A stretch of DNA of 64,000 bases from Bacillus sp. NTK034. Its GTDB lineage: Bacteria > Bacillota > Bacilli > Bacillales > Cytobacillaceae. How positions within the stretch are numbered: the stretch's first letter is position 1; the number at the start of each line of letters is the position of its first letter. Under the pieces are notes generated by a model, which saw only the letters and a program-made list of their open reading frames with translations, was not told where the DNA came from and made no database searches. Below are positions 27,251 through 36,809 of the stretch, in pieces. Location of the stretch: contig NZ_JAFKOJ010000002.1 of the NCBI RefSeq assembly GCF_017303275.1, positions 310,001 to 374,000 on the forward strand, read 5' to 3'. The position numbers and the translations under genes were made by a program.

Positions 27251-28345
27251 TTATCTGCGGCTTAGAATATGATGGCCGTTTTGGAGGAATTGTCCGCGTG
27301 AATTACGCATTCTTTCAATTCTTTCCTCAACCATGCGGTCAGCCGCTTTATATGTCGGAATTCCATCCCTTTTAGCAATCTCAATAACTTTTTCAATATT
27401 ATTGTATACAGTTTCAACTTTTTTCATTGCACGTTCGCGGTTATATCCGTACAGCTCATCTGCAACATTAATAACTCCGCCTGCATTAATTACATAGTCT
27501 GGAGCGTAAACGATGCCCATCTCATGGATTAAATCACCATGGCGTGTTTCTTTAAGCTGATTGTTGGCGGCTCCAGCGATTACTTTGGCTTTCAGCTGTG
27601 GAATTGTATCATCATTAACTGTCGCACCTAGAGCACAAGGAGCATAAATATCGCATTCAACTCCATAAATTTCATTTGGTTCAACTGCTTTAGCACCGAA
27701 CTCTTCAACGGCACGCTGTACAGCTTCTTTATTAATATCCGTAACAATCAGCTGTGCACCTTCTTCATGCAGATGGCGGCAAAGATTGAACGCTACGTTT
27801 CCAACACCCTGAACAGCAATTGTTTTGCCTTCAAGAGAGTCAGTTCCGAATGCCGCCTTTGCTGCTGCCTTCATTCCTCTGTATACCCCATAAGCTGTAA
27901 CTGGTGAAGGGTTGCCGGAAGATCCGAAAGCAGGTGAAATTCCTGTTACATAATCTGTTTCCTCATGGATCAGGTCCATATCAGCTACAGTAGTACCCAC
28001 GTCCTCAGCAGTAATATAGCGTCCATTTAAGCCTTGGATATAGCGTCCGAATGCACGGAACATTTCTTCGTTTTTATCTTTGCGCGGATCGCCGATAATA
28101 ACTGTTTTACCGCCTCCAAGATTTAAACCAGCTGCTGCATTCTTATAAGTCATGCCTCGTGCAAGGCGCAATGCATCCTCAATAGCTGCTTCTTCAGATT
28201 CATAAGTCCACATGCGTGTACCGCCAAGTGCTGGGCCTAAAGTGGTATCATGAATAGCAATAATAGCTTTTAAACCTGATTGTTTGTCCTGGCAAAACAC
28301 CACTTGTTCATAATCGTAAGTTTCTAGGTATTTGAAGATTTCCAT
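27251..28345 (-). CDS. bcd: Leucine (branched-chain amino acid) dehydrogenase
   Basis: The enzyme reversibly deaminates leucine, valine and isoleucine to keto acids with NAD, feeding the Bkd complex. The 364-residue protein has the catalytic Lys80 in [12 protein letters not shown] and the Rossmann motif [13 protein letters not shown] near residue 180. Length and sequence match Glu/Leu/Phe/Val dehydrogenases of Bacillus. It is the second gene of the operon, after ptb. GGGGAGGAATTATAAC supplies the ribosome binding site. Confidence 0.96.
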   Translation of the reverse strand: MEIFKYLETYDYEQVVFCQDKQSGLKAIIAIHDTTLGPALGGTRMWTYESEEAAIEDALRLARGMTYKNAAAGLNLGGGKTVIIGDPRKDKNEEMFRAFGRYIQGLNGRYITAEDVGTTVADMDLIHEETDYVTGISPAFGSSGNPSPVTAYGVYRGMKAAAKAAFGTDSLEGKTIAVQGVGNVAFNLCRHLHEEGAQLIVTDINKEAVQRAVEEFGAKAVEPNEIYGVECDIYAPCALGATVNDDTIPQLKAKVIAGAANNQLKETRHGDLIHEMGIVYAPDYVINAGGVINVADELYGYNRERAMKKVETVYNNIEKVIEIAKRDGIPTYKAADRMVEERIERMRNSRGQFLQNGHHILSRR

Positions 28346-28450
28346 GTTATAATTCCTCCCCGGATTTAATAAAAGTAGTATGTTCGTTTGGATAATAAAT
28401 TTTTAATTGCGATTTATAAAATGCTGAATGAATAATGTCTATCAGATCCA

Positions 28451-29353
28451 TTACTTTGCTGAACATATCGCTAAAGCCAGTGAATAAACCTTGCTTTCAG
28501 CCGAATCTGCTCTTGAAGTAAGAACAATCGGAGCTTTGGCACCTGCGATAACGGCTCCTACTTTTGCTTTAGCAAAATAGACAAGTGATTTATATAAAGT
28601 ATTCCCAACTTCGATAGTCGGCACTAATAAAATATCTGCCTGTCCGGCAACTTCGCTTTTGATCCCCTTATGTTCAGCCGCTTCAAAAGAAATTGCATTA
28701 TCCAAAGCAAGAGGACCGTCGACAAGACAATCTGTTATTTGGCCCCTTTGGTTCATAAGAGTTAATGCTGAGGCATCCAGAGTTGCCTGCATAGCAGGGT
28801 TAACAACCTCTACTGCAGCAATCGGAGCTGCAAGAGGCTTTTCTATTCCTATGCTCCTTGCAATTTCAACTGCATTTTTCAGAATTTGTGCCTTTTGGTT
28901 AAGGTCCGGTGCAATATTCATCGCTGCATCAGTGACAATTGTAAATCGTTCAAAACCTGGAACCTCAAATACGGCCACATGTGATAAAACATTTCCTGTT
29001 CTTAAGCCGAATTCTTTATTTAAGACAGCTTTTAAAATACCTGCCGTCGGGATATTTCCCTTCATCAGCACATTGGCTTTCTGCTCTTTTACAGCCCTTA
29101 CTGCCAATTCTGCAGCATATGCAGACGATTCTGCATGAATGATTTCAAGCTTAGGGCTATCAGCTGCTGCGCTATGATTCTGATTTAAGATTTCGCGGAT
29201 TTTTACCTGATCCCCGAATAATAAAAAGCTTGCTAAGTTCAGCTTAATTGCTTCTGCAACGGCTTCGAGAACTTCTTCGTCTTCCGCTGCGGCTACGGCT
29301 ACAGTTTTCTCACCATATTGGGTTGCTTTCGTTAGAAGCGAATCCAATTTCAT
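28451..29353 (-). CDS. ptb: Phosphate butyryltransferase (branched-chain acyl)
   Basis: Ptb exchanges CoA of butyryl-, isobutyryl- or isovaleryl-CoA for phosphate, preparing the substrate of Buk. The 300-residue protein belongs to the phosphate acetyl/butaryl transferase family (NVLMKGNIPTAGILKAVLNKE near residue 98, VTDAAMNIAPDL near 140). It is the first gene of the bkd operon. Its leader runs from the sigma-L promoter at 29476-29491 and carries one copy of the dispersed repeat just ahead of AAGGGGG, the ribosome binding site. Confidence 0.94.
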   Translation of the reverse strand: MKLDSLLTKATQYGEKTVAVAAAEDEEVLEAVAEAIKLNLASFLLFGDQVKIREILNQNHSAAADSPKLEIIHAESSAYAAELAVRAVKEQKANVLMKGNIPTAGILKAVLNKEFGLRTGNVLSHVAVFEVPGFERFTIVTDAAMNIAPDLNQKAQILKNAVEIARSIGIEKPLAAPIAAVEVVNPAMQATLDASALTLMNQRGQITDCLVDGPLALDNAISFEAAEHKGIKSEVAGQADILLVPTIEVGNTLYKSLVYFAKAKVGAVIAGAKAPIVLTSRADSAESKVYSLALAICSAK

Positions 29354-29371
29354 CTGTTCAACCCCCTTACT

Positions 29372-29438
29372 AGAAAAGCGCGTGCCTCACCCTCCCCGAC
29401 ACCTCGCGGGGGCAGGCTGCTTGTGCTAGACAATTATC
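29372..29438. repeat. Dispersed intergenic repeat, copy 1 (ptb leader)
   Basis: This stretch shares GAAAAGCGC near its left end, CCGACACCT in the middle and GCTAGACAATTATC at its right end with copies at 36638 and 43098. It lies wholly in the 5' untranslated leader of the bkd operon mRNA, between the sigma-L start site and the ptb ribosome binding site. Confidence 0.75.
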
Positions 29439-29475
29439 GACGCCTTTCTCTTGATGTCCATCCGTTTTTTATACT

Positions 29476-29519
29476 TGCAAGAAGTGTGCCAACTTTAAAA
29501 CGCTGTGAAAACGCTTTAT
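29476..29519 (-). promoter_or_regulatory. Sigma-L (sigma-54) promoter of the bkd operon, with upstream direct repeat
   Basis: On the minus strand TGGCAC (29486-29491), five bases, TTGCA (29476-29480) is an exact -24/-12 element of the TGGCAC-N5-TTGCW class, with a start near 29465. This fits control by the sigma-54 activator BkdR encoded directly upstream. AAAACGCT occurs twice, at 29497-29504 and 29508-29515, 11 bases apart. The second copy lies in TGAAAACGCTTTAT, which resembles a CcpA cre site with two mismatches at its end. Confidence 0.88.
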
Positions 29520-29560
29520 TCACCGAACTAAAGTACGCAAATAATTGCACACTATGAAAT

Positions 29561-31627
29561 TTATTGCATGCCATCTTTTGCAATATTGTATTTCTCCAGT
29601 TTATAGTAAAGATTCCTGACTGAGAGTCCAAGTAATTTAGCTGTCTTGGTTTTATTCCCATCCAGCTTGTAAAGTGTTTGTCTGATCATTTTCGCCTCAT
29701 ACAGCTCTATCAGCTGAGCTAAGGTTTTAGTTTGTACTTCTTCACTTGTTTCAACGATTGGCGAAGGATTATTGGCACCTATTAAATCCGGAATATGCCG
29801 TTCCTCTATTTCCGTTTCATTGTAATTCATAAAAATAATGGCTCTGCCGAGAATATTATCAAGTTCTCTGACATTTCCCGGCCAATCATAGGCCATCAGT
29901 TTATTAACAGCTTGTTCTGTTACACCTTCTACATTCCGTCCATATTCCTGGTTGATCTTTTGAATAAGCCTGCTGCATAGAAGAGGAATATCCTCCTTCC
30001 TGCGTCTTAATGAAGGAATATGTATGGGCATTCTATTCAGCCTGTAGTATAAGTCTTCCCTGAAGGTGCCGTCTGCAATTCCTTTTTCTAAATTCACATT
30101 AGTCGCAGCAATAACACGAACATCTATTGAGATAGGCTTAGTCCCTCCCACTCTTGTAATTTCATGTTCTTGAAGCACTCTGAGGAGTTTCGCCTGAGTG
30201 TTAGCTGTCAGCTCTCCAATTTCATCCAGAAATATACTGCCTTTATCAGCTTCCTCAAACAAACCACGTTTGCCGCCTCTTTTCGCTCCCGAAAATGCCC
30301 CTTCTTCATAGCCGAATAATTCGCTTTCCAAAAGAGACTCTGATAATGCGGCGCAATTAACCCTGATAAATTTGTTATATTTTCTGTCGCTTGCATTATG
30401 TATAGCGTGGGCGAACAATTCTTTTCCTGTCCCTGATTCTCCTCTAAGCAAAACGGTAGCTGGAGTTTTAGCTCCGAGTCTTGCCTGTTCAATTGCAAGC
30501 GTCATCTCTTCAGATGTTCCAATAATATCCTCGAATGAATATTTCGCTTCCAATGTACGAATAATCTGTCTTGCCCGGCTTAATTCACGGTTCAGATTCT
30601 GAATTTCCGATACGTCGTGAATAACACCCACACTTCCTTTTAACTTTCCGTCAACAATAACAGGCGCAACATTTACAATAACATCTTTTCTTTTCGGTCC
30701 GACCCTCATGGCCACACCTCTCATAGCCCTTCTCGTTTGAAGAACCTTCATATGAACACTTTCACCTTCGGAAATATCAGCTGTGGCAGGCTTCCCGATC
30801 ACTTTTTCTTCTTCCAGGCCGGTAAGCCTGGAATATGCCGGATTAATTAAAATCCCTTCCCCATTTTCATCAACCACAGAAATAGCTTCCTCACTTGATT
30901 GAATAATCGCCTGAAGCATCGTCTGTATCTCTTTCAAATTCGTAATTTCTTCCGCAAGCGAGACTACTTCTGTTATGTCCTTAAAAACAGCAAATGCACC
31001 CATTAATTCGTTATTTTCTCCAAGCATCGGTATTCTTGTCGTAATAATTTTCAGGCCATTTGCCAAAGTCATTTCCTGATTCGCTTCAATTCTCCTTGTT
31101 GCCATAACTCTGGGAAGCATACTGTCTGTGATGACTTCATTAATTTTTCTTCCTAAAGCGTCTTTCCTCTTAATACCTGTCATTCTCTCCGCACTTCGAT
31201 TAAAGACTGTAATCTCACTAAGGTTATTGATTACAATCATTCCGTCATCAGTTGAATTAAAAATCAAATCATGCTTATACGTTTCATTTCTGAATTTTGA
31301 AATCAGCTCTTCCTTTTCTTCAAGTAATTTCGCGATTAAAAAAGCTACACTTCCAGGTATTAGGACCGTATTTTTGCTTCTGGCTTCCCTGATGTCGATA
31401 AACACTTGTTCATTTCCGGTGACTTCAATAATGATATCAAGATCTTGATCCATAAAATGACGCCAATCAGTGCCAATCGGGATGCCGCTTTCATTGGCAA
31501 TCTGAAGCCCCTCAGCATCCGGATCAATATCCACCATTGCTTTTACATCCAGAACAGCCGTTTCTTTTATTATTTTTAGGATAGCCGTACCGCCTTTTCC
31601 TGCACCGACAATCATTACTGTTTGCAT
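29561..31627 (-). CDS. bkdR: Sigma-54-dependent activator BkdR
   Basis: BkdR drives the bkd operon with sigma-L RNA polymerase. From the ATG at 31627 (AGAGGT six bases upstream) the 688-residue protein starts [17 protein letters not shown], a Rossmann-like nucleotide-binding region. Two PAS domains follow (about 120-350), then the AAA+ domain with Walker [11 protein letters not shown], and a Fis-type helix-turn-helix ([19 protein letters not shown]) at the end. The sigma-54 contact loop reads GAFSGA instead of the usual GAFTGA. It is transcribed divergently from the small gene at 31781. Confidence 0.93.
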   Translation of the reverse strand: MQTVMIVGAGKGGTAILKIIKETAVLDVKAMVDIDPDAEGLQIANESGIPIGTDWRHFMDQDLDIIIEVTGNEQVFIDIREARSKNTVLIPGSVAFLIAKLLEEKEELISKFRNETYKHDLIFNSTDDGMIVINNLSEITVFNRSAERMTGIKRKDALGRKINEVITDSMLPRVMATRRIEANQEMTLANGLKIITTRIPMLGENNELMGAFAVFKDITEVVSLAEEITNLKEIQTMLQAIIQSSEEAISVVDENGEGILINPAYSRLTGLEEEKVIGKPATADISEGESVHMKVLQTRRAMRGVAMRVGPKRKDVIVNVAPVIVDGKLKGSVGVIHDVSEIQNLNRELSRARQIIRTLEAKYSFEDIIGTSEEMTLAIEQARLGAKTPATVLLRGESGTGKELFAHAIHNASDRKYNKFIRVNCAALSESLLESELFGYEEGAFSGAKRGGKRGLFEEADKGSIFLDEIGELTANTQAKLLRVLQEHEITRVGGTKPISIDVRVIAATNVNLEKGIADGTFREDLYYRLNRMPIHIPSLRRRKEDIPLLCSRLIQKINQEYGRNVEGVTEQAVNKLMAYDWPGNVRELDNILGRAIIFMNYNETEIEERHIPDLIGANNPSPIVETSEEVQTKTLAQLIELYEAKMIRQTLYKLDGNKTKTAKLLGLSVRNLYYKLEKYNIAKDGMQ

Positions 31628-31696
31628 CGTTTTACCTCTTTCATTGAAAATTCTTGCACACTTGACAATATTCCGTGCAACATTCTTCATGAATTT

Positions 31697-31745
31697 ATTT
31701 TAGCATAGCAGCGGCACTTGACAAATTTATTTAATGATTTATGAT
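31697..31745. promoter_or_regulatory. Back-to-back promoters sharing a -35 palindrome
   Basis: On the plus strand TTGACA (31718-31723), 16 bases, TATGAT (31740-31745) reads toward yqzF. On the minus strand TTGTCA (31719-31724), 16 bases, TAAAAT (31697-31702) reads toward bkdR. The two -35 hexamers lie on the same TTGACAA bases. Confidence 0.6.
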
Positions 31746-31780
31746 TTCGGTAGGTAATTCGATTTGAAGGGGAATTTTTT

Positions 31781-32017
31781 ATGATTAGACTAATTGCTTT
31801 ATTGATTTTACTCCTGCCGGGCATATTGGCTGTCTATGGAATAAAATTAATGAGAGATATGGTCTTTGGCATACTGCAAAGCCCATTTCCATATTTATGG
31901 CTTCAATTTGTTTCAGGTTTCCTTTTCTTAATCATAGGCCTTGGCTTTATCGCAGGATTTATTCTTTATCGCGATCGAAAGAGAAACAAAGTACAGGAAC
32001 GCTTTAAAACCAAATAA
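31781..32017 (+). CDS. yqzF: DUF2627 family membrane protein (YqzF)
   Basis: The 78-residue protein has two membrane helices (about residues 2-22 and 40-65) joined by a short loop and ends in a basic tail (YRDRKRNKVQERFKTK). It matches the small Bacillus YqzF family in size, topology and position beside bkdR. The function is unknown. AAGGGG lies eight bases before the ATG. It is followed at 17 bases by a second small gene. Confidence 0.85.
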   Translation: MIRLIALLILLLPGILAVYGIKLMRDMVFGILQSPFPYLWLQFVSGFLFLIIGLGFIAGFILYRDRKRNKVQERFKTK

Positions 32018-32034
32018 GTTAGTGGGGGATAAAA

Positions 32035-32175
32035 GTGAAGCCGCTGCAGATATCACCGGAAACAGCATTAAAGCTTGCTGAAAAACTAAATCTTCCTCTT
32101 GAGCAAATCATGCATATGCCTCAGCACATTCTGATTCAAAAGATGATGGAGCTTGAGAAAGAAGAAAAGAAATAA
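32035..32175 (+). CDS. YycC-like small protein
   Basis: A 46-codon frame starts at GTG with AGTGGGGGAT upstream and reads KPLQISPETALKLAEKLNLP after the start residue. It continues EQIMHMPQHILIQKMMELEKEEKK. The LQISPETA.KLA and MHMPQH elements look like the YycC family of about 50-residue Bacillus proteins, whose function is unknown. It follows yqzF and ends at a strong terminator, so the two probably form one transcript. Confidence 0.75.
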   Translation: MKPLQISPETALKLAEKLNLPLEQIMHMPQHILIQKMMELEKEEKK

Positions 32176-32178
32176 ATT

Positions 32179-32218
32179 AAAAAGGTTCAGTTTGGGAAAT
32201 TTCAAACTGAACCTTTTT
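32179..32218 (+). terminator. Terminator of the yqzF-yycC-like unit
   Basis: Sixteen-base arms AAAAAGGTTCAGTTTG and CAAACTGAACCTTTTT enclose an 8-base loop. The symmetric A/T ends could serve both strands, but spo0A has its own terminator nearby. Confidence 0.9.
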
Positions 32219-32240
32219 GTTTCCGGAGTTTAAAGGATAA

Positions 32241-32264
32241 TAAAAACGCCCCATAAGGAGCGCA
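32241..32264 (-). terminator. Terminator of spo0A
   Basis: On the minus strand CGCTCC, loop TTAT, GGGGCG (with one G-U pair) is followed by TTTTTATTAT. It lies 40 bases after the spo0A stop codon. Confidence 0.78.
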
Positions 32265-32303
32265 GCAAAATTAATAAATGATTTTTTATAAGTCCTTACC
32301 CTT

Positions 32304-33092
32304 TCAAGAAGCTTTATGCTCCAGACGCAGCTTATCTGCAACCATTGCAATAAATTCTGAGTTGGTCGGCTTTGCTTTTGTCATGCTGACTGTATATCCG
32401 AAAAGAGAGGAAATGGAATCAATATTACCGCGGCTCCACGCAACTTCAATCGCATGGCGGATTGCACGCTCCACACGGCTTGCCGTAGTATTAAACTTCT
32501 TAGCAATATCAGGGTACAGTACTTTTGTAATGGAACCGAGAAGTTCTATATCATTGTACACCATTGAAATTGCTTCACGGAGATATAGGTATCCTTTAAT
32601 ATGGGCAGGAACGCCAATTTCATGGATGATACTGGTGATGCTGGCATCCAGGTTCTTAGGCTTTGCTTCTGCCTGAGGACGGTAAGATGGAGCGGGTTTG
32701 CGGAGAAATGAATTTGATTTTCCGCTGACCTGACGTATATGGCTTGCCAGATTGTCCATGTCAAATGGTTTAAGGATAAAATATGAAGCTCCCAAATCCA
32801 CCGCCTTCTTGGTAACGTCTTCCTGGCCGAATGCAGTAAGCATGATGACATTAGGGAGTTTATTCAAATTTAAGTTTCTCATTTTTTCGAGTACAGCAAG
32901 TCCATCCAAGTGAGGCATGATGATATCCAATACAAGAACATCGGGCTGTGTCTGCTCTAATATTTCGAGGCAATCCTGTCCATTATGTGCAACTCCGGCA
33001 ACTTCCATGTCTTCCTGGGAAGATATATATTCCTCTAAAAGCCCGACCAGTTCCCTATTATCATCCACAACACAAACTTTTATTTTCTTCAC
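32304..33092 (-). CDS. spo0A: Sporulation master regulator Spo0A
   Basis: Spo0A is the phosphorelay response regulator that commits the cell to sporulation. The receiver domain (residues 1-120) has the acidic pair Asp10-Asp11, the phospho-acceptor Asp56 in LVLDIIMP and Lys in LKPFD. After a short linker, the C-terminal DNA-binding domain carries [20 protein letters not shown], the recognition helix region. It starts at GTG behind GAGGAGG, as in B. subtilis. It lies downstream of spoIVB in the conserved recN-spoIVB-spo0A order. Confidence 0.98.
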   Translation of the reverse strand: MKKIKVCVVDDNRELVGLLEEYISSQEDMEVAGVAHNGQDCLEILEQTQPDVLVLDIIMPHLDGLAVLEKMRNLNLNKLPNVIMLTAFGQEDVTKKAVDLGASYFILKPFDMDNLASHIRQVSGKSNSFLRKPAPSYRPQAEAKPKNLDASITSIIHEIGVPAHIKGYLYLREAISMVYNDIELLGSITKVLYPDIAKKFNTTASRVERAIRHAIEVAWSRGNIDSISSLFGYTVSMTKAKPTNSEFIAMVADKLRLEHKAS

Positions 33093-33184
33093 TTACTTTC
33101 CTCCTCGGTCCAATTATGGTCTCTTTAATGAATGTTCATTTTCGAACACGCTCTTTTTGATATCTATTTTCTATTCTAAATGAG

Positions 33185-33213
33185 AAATTCGACAATGCAA
33201 CAAAAATTCCTCT
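33185..33213 (-). promoter_or_regulatory. Sigma-H promoter of spo0A with overlapping 0A box
   Basis: On the minus strand AGAGGAATT (33205-33213), 11 bases, GTCGAATTT (33185-33193) fits the sigma-H consensus RNAGGAWWW / RNNGAATWW. The -10 element includes TGTCGAA, a Spo0A box, so Spo0A binding would meet the polymerase at its own promoter. Confidence 0.85.
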
Positions 33214-33421
33214 ACTTTTTTGAAATTTTCTTAAAAAACCAACTAAACCTCATTTATTCTTTTGTTTTCTTCTGTTTTCGACCGATTTCGTCATACTCTT
33301 TGCAATTCGTGTATTTTTGTCGAAAAATCTTTATTTTCATTTTAACATAACCAATGTCTGTTTTCCTCATAGTTTTTGTTTAGCCTGTTATGCGCCTGTT
33401 TTATTTCACTGTACAAGAATA

Positions 33422-33446
33422 GAAAAAAGACGGGTTTTACCCGCCT
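33422..33446 (-). terminator. Terminator of spoIVB
   Basis: On the minus strand GGCGGGT, loop AAA, ACCCGTC (one G-U pair) is followed by six T residues, directly after the spoIVB stop codon. Confidence 0.87.
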
Positions 33447-33467
33447 TTTAAAAGATCCATTCATTAT

Positions 33468-34757
33468 TTAGGATGCTTTTTCTTCAGTTTTTTCATATAT
33501 ATCGATGCCTGCTTCATTTAGCATCCATTCAATATGGACACCATATCCTGAAGTAGGATCATTTACAAATACATGTGTCACTGCTCCAATAATTTTGCCA
33601 TCCTGGATAATCGGGCTTCCGCTCATCCCCTGAACTATGCCGCCTGTTTTTTCAAGCAGCTTCTGATCCGTCACTTTTATGACCATTCCTTTTGTTGCCG
33701 GAAACTTCTGCGGAATCGTACTGACAATTTCAATATCAAACAATTGTACTTCATCATTGTCGACCACAGTTAAAATTTGAGCAGCTCCCTCTTTTACCTG
33801 ATGGGATAAAGCTATTGGCATCGGTTTGTCAAAAATTCCGTTCTTCATATCCCGGTTCAATTCCCCAAATATTCCGAAAGGACTGTTTCTGACTATATTT
33901 CCTATTATTTCTTTATCTGAGGAAAATCGTGCAAGTTTTTCACCGGGATTGCCATTGCTGCCTTTTTCGATTGAAGTAACAGTCGATCTGACAATTTGTC
34001 CGTCTTCAACCACAATTGGCTTCTTTGTGTCCATATCGGAAATAACATGGCCGAGTGCTCCATATTTTTTTGATTCAGGGTGATAGAAAGTCATCGTCCC
34101 AATGCCTGCCGCAGAGTCACGTATATATAATCCAAGCTTATAGGTTTCTTCCCCGTTTTCTTTTAAGGGAGTCAGCTCAGTTTTAACCTTCCCGCTTTCC
34201 CGGCTTACAATAATTTGGAGCGGATTGCCGCTTTTGCCTGCATCTTGAACAAAGGGAGCAACATCTGACATCTTTTCTATTTTCTTTCCATTGATTTCTG
34301 TAATGATATCTCCAATCTTTATGCCGGCTGTTTCGCCTGGGGAAGCTTTTCCTTCAGCCGTATTAACCTGATGGTGTCCAACTACTAACACGCCTACTGT
34401 ATTCAGTTTAACCCCAATCGATTGGCCACCTGGAATTACTTTAAAATCTTTTAAGACGTTAACATCAACTTTCTTTATCGGAAACCCTGCCAGCTCGAGA
34501 AGCATTTCATTTTTTCCATTTTCATTTGCATGAAGCGATATCGAATGGGTATCTTCCTTAAGTGAAACACTTGTATTATCTATGGACAGTCCAGCCGACA
34601 CTGCTTCTGCCTTTACAATGTCCAGCTGCTGCCCTTCAAAAAGAGTAATATTTGCAGGTATTTGCAAATATTCTTGAACAGGCTTGGAAAAACCTAAAGC
34701 AATTAATGAAACAAGGAGAATTCCACCAATTATTTTGCGTAAAACATCATATGTCAA
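33468..34757 (-). CDS. spoIVB: SpoIVB serine peptidase (sigma-K checkpoint signal)
   Basis: SpoIVB is secreted from the forespore into the intermembrane space and triggers pro-sigma-K processing by cleaving SpoIVFA. The protein has an N-terminal membrane anchor ([14 protein letters not shown]), a PDZ domain ([16 protein letters not shown] region) and the S55 peptidase domain. The active His is in [12 protein letters not shown] and the active Ser in [10 protein letters not shown] near the C-terminus. I chose TTG at 34757, ten bases after GAGGAG, giving 429 residues and a start that aligns with B. subtilis. An in-frame reading from 34790 would swallow the ribosome binding site. Confidence 0.94.
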   Translation of the reverse strand: MTYDVLRKIIGGILLVSLIALGFSKPVQEYLQIPANITLFEGQQLDIVKAEAVSAGLSIDNTSVSLKEDTHSISLHANENGKNEMLLELAGFPIKKVDVNVLKDFKVIPGGQSIGVKLNTVGVLVVGHHQVNTAEGKASPGETAGIKIGDIITEINGKKIEKMSDVAPFVQDAGKSGNPLQIIVSRESGKVKTELTPLKENGEETYKLGLYIRDSAAGIGTMTFYHPESKKYGALGHVISDMDTKKPIVVEDGQIVRSTVTSIEKGSNGNPGEKLARFSSDKEIIGNIVRNSPFGIFGELNRDMKNGIFDKPMPIALSHQVKEGAAQILTVVDNDEVQLFDIEIVSTIPQKFPATKGMVIKVTDQKLLEKTGGIVQGMSGSPIIQDGKIIGAVTHVFVNDPTSGYGVHIEWMLNEAGIDIYEKTEEKAS

Positions 34758-34851
34758 ATTTTTCACTCTCCTCGCTTCTAGTCCATCCACGTCAAATGGC
34801 TACATCTTTAATTTTGCCTGCATCGAAGGCATTTATAACAGCCATTCACAT

Positions 34852-34882
34852 AAAAAAAGCTATCCTGCTTTGGATAGCTTTT
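34852..34882 (-). terminator. Terminator of recN
   Basis: On the minus strand AAAAGCTATCC, a 6-base loop and GGATAGCTTTT are followed by further T residues. It lies about 57 bases after the recN stop codon. Confidence 0.87.
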
Positions 34883-34939
34883 CAAGGTATTAGATCTGAT
34901 AGCGCCGCCGATGGGAACAGACCTTATAATTGATCAAAA

Positions 34940-36622
34940 TTACTTTAGCTGATTAGCCAGATGCAGCAGCTCTTTCGCATGCTCTTTTGTCAAATCAGTA
35001 ATTTCCACTCCAGAAATCATACGGCCGATTTCTTTGATTTTTTCATCCTCAGTCAGCGGTTTTACTGTTGTTTTTGTCCGCCCATCCTTTGTGTTTTTAG
35101 CAATAAATAAATGAGTATCTGCCATGGCCGCAACCTGCGGAAGATGAGAGATGCACAGCACCTGTGAATCCACGGAAACGTGATGAATCTTTTCCGCGAT
35201 GGCTTGTGCAACCCTGCCGCTCACGCCTGTGTCTACTTCATCGAAAATAATACTTGTGATACCCTGATGTTTTGAAAATATGCTCTTTAAAGCAAGCATG
35301 ATCCGGGATAATTCACCGCCTGATGCAATTTTAGACAGCGGCTTTAGCGGTTCCCCCGGATTGGTGGATATGTAGAACTCCGCCCTGTCAACTCCGTTCT
35401 TCAGAAAGACTTCGGGATCAGAAAAGAATCTGACCTCAAAAATTGTCTTTTCCATATATAATTCCTTAAGCTCTTTATGAATTAACTTCGTTAGCTTAAG
35501 AGCAGATTTTCTGCGCAGCTTGCTCAATTCTTCCCCTTCAACCAGTAAATCTTTTTTCAAAGCAGCAACTTCCTTTTGCAGCTTATCAATATGGGTTTCT
35601 TTATTTTGCAGAGTTTCAATTTCTTCTTCTATCTTTGCAGCGTATTCCAGAACTTCGTCAACCGTTTTTCCATATTTTCTTTTTAGCCCATTAATTTCAT
35701 TCAATCTGCTTTCTATTTCATTAAGCCTTTGTGGATCATATTCCATAAAGTCCATTTCATTTCGGAGTGATCTGGCTGCATCTTCAAGCAAATAAAAACT
35801 GTTTGCCACATTTTCCGCTATTTCTTTATAAGCGTGGTCCAGTTCCGCAGCATCATTCATATAGCCCATAACCATTCCGATCCAATCAAGCCCTTTTTGT
35901 TCTCCTTGAAGGGCATTATAGCCTGACTGAAGAGAATCAAAAATACGTTCATAATTGGAAAGCTTGCTCTTTTCTTCAATCAAATCTTCATCTTCGTTCA
36001 ACTTCAGCTGAGCCGATTGAATTTCATCCAGCTGAAATTGAATTAAATCAAGCCGATGCGCCATTTGCTGTTCATTTTCACTTAAATTCTTAAGCTTTTT
36101 CAGAGTACCTTCATATAACCTGTAGATAGCCTGGTATTCAGTTAAGGCGGCGGATATCTTGGATCCTCCAAACTGATCAAGGAGAGGAAGATGAAAGGTT
36201 TCATCCATTAATTCCTGATGTTCGTGCTGACCATGTATATCAATAAGTGAACTTCCGATTTCTCTCAATACAGAAATAGTAACAAGTTTTCCGTTCACTC
36301 TGCAGACGCTTTTTCCTGTCTTTGATATATCCCTGCGGAGAACAATCATTCCATCTTCAATCTCTATCCCAAATTCAGCAGATCTTCTATAGCAAGGGTG
36401 TTTAGGATCATCCAGGATAAAAAGCCCCTCAATTTCAGCCTTATCTTCACCATGGCGGACAAATTCTGCAGATCCCCTTCCTCCAGCCAGCAAGTGAATG
36501 GCATCGATAATGATGGACTTTCCTGCCCCTGTTTCACCAGTTAAAACAGTTAAGCCCTTTTCAAATGAGACAGAAAGGGCTTCGATTATGGCAAAGTTTC
36601 GTATGGATATCTCGTTTAACAA
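34940..36622 (-). CDS. recN: DNA repair protein RecN
   Basis: RecN is an SMC-like ATPase that acts at double-strand breaks in the nucleoid. Walker A GETGAGKS is at residues 29-36. A long coiled coil fills the middle (about 150-370). The C-terminal half has the signature ASGGELSRIMLALK and Walker B SIIFDEVDTGVSG. The 560-residue length is normal for Gram-positive RecN. The start codon is TTG, with GAGGTGATATGA upstream; an ATG four bases upstream is out of frame. A copy of the dispersed repeat lies just upstream. Confidence 0.95.
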   Translation of the reverse strand: MLNEISIRNFAIIEALSVSFEKGLTVLTGETGAGKSIIIDAIHLLAGGRGSAEFVRHGEDKAEIEGLFILDDPKHPCYRRSAEFGIEIEDGMIVLRRDISKTGKSVCRVNGKLVTISVLREIGSSLIDIHGQHEHQELMDETFHLPLLDQFGGSKISAALTEYQAIYRLYEGTLKKLKNLSENEQQMAHRLDLIQFQLDEIQSAQLKLNEDEDLIEEKSKLSNYERIFDSLQSGYNALQGEQKGLDWIGMVMGYMNDAAELDHAYKEIAENVANSFYLLEDAARSLRNEMDFMEYDPQRLNEIESRLNEINGLKRKYGKTVDEVLEYAAKIEEEIETLQNKETHIDKLQKEVAALKKDLLVEGEELSKLRRKSALKLTKLIHKELKELYMEKTIFEVRFFSDPEVFLKNGVDRAEFYISTNPGEPLKPLSKIASGGELSRIMLALKSIFSKHQGITSIIFDEVDTGVSGRVAQAIAEKIHHVSVDSQVLCISHLPQVAAMADTHLFIAKNTKDGRTKTTVKPLTEDEKIKEIGRMISGVEITDLTKEHAKELLHLANQLK

Positions 36623-36637
36623 TCATATCACCTCATA

Positions 36638-36707
36638 AGAAAAGCGCAAGCGCCTTGCCCACCCCCCGACACCTCAAGAGAGCAGGCGCTGGAGCTAGAC
36701 AGTTATC
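36638..36707. repeat. Dispersed intergenic repeat, copy 2 (recN upstream)
   Basis: It contains GAAAAGCGCAAGCGCCTTGC, then CCGACACCTC and AGGCGCTGGAGCTAGACA. The inner arms AGCGCCT (36649-36655) and AGGCGCT (36684-36690) can pair. It lies between argR and recN, 15 bases ahead of the recN start. Confidence 0.8.
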
Positions 36708-36809
36708 TAACTTCAGAATTTGTACATTCTCATCTTTTAAGAAAAGCAAAGAACGCCCGCCTGCCAGATTAAGACCTCGAAGCGTTGGCCTCTCAGCCAG
36801 AAAAATGAT

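Larger units (their letters stand above)
33093..33467 (-). other. spo0A promoter region
   Basis: This 375-base AT-rich gap contains the sigma-H promoter (33185-33213) and several Spo0A boxes: TGTCGAA on the minus strand at 33188-33194, TGTCGAA on the plus strand at 33318-33324 and a one-mismatch box TTCGACC at 33277-33283. The terminator of spoIVB is at its right end. A separate vegetative promoter is expected but was not pinned down. No gene is visible. Confidence 0.75.
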
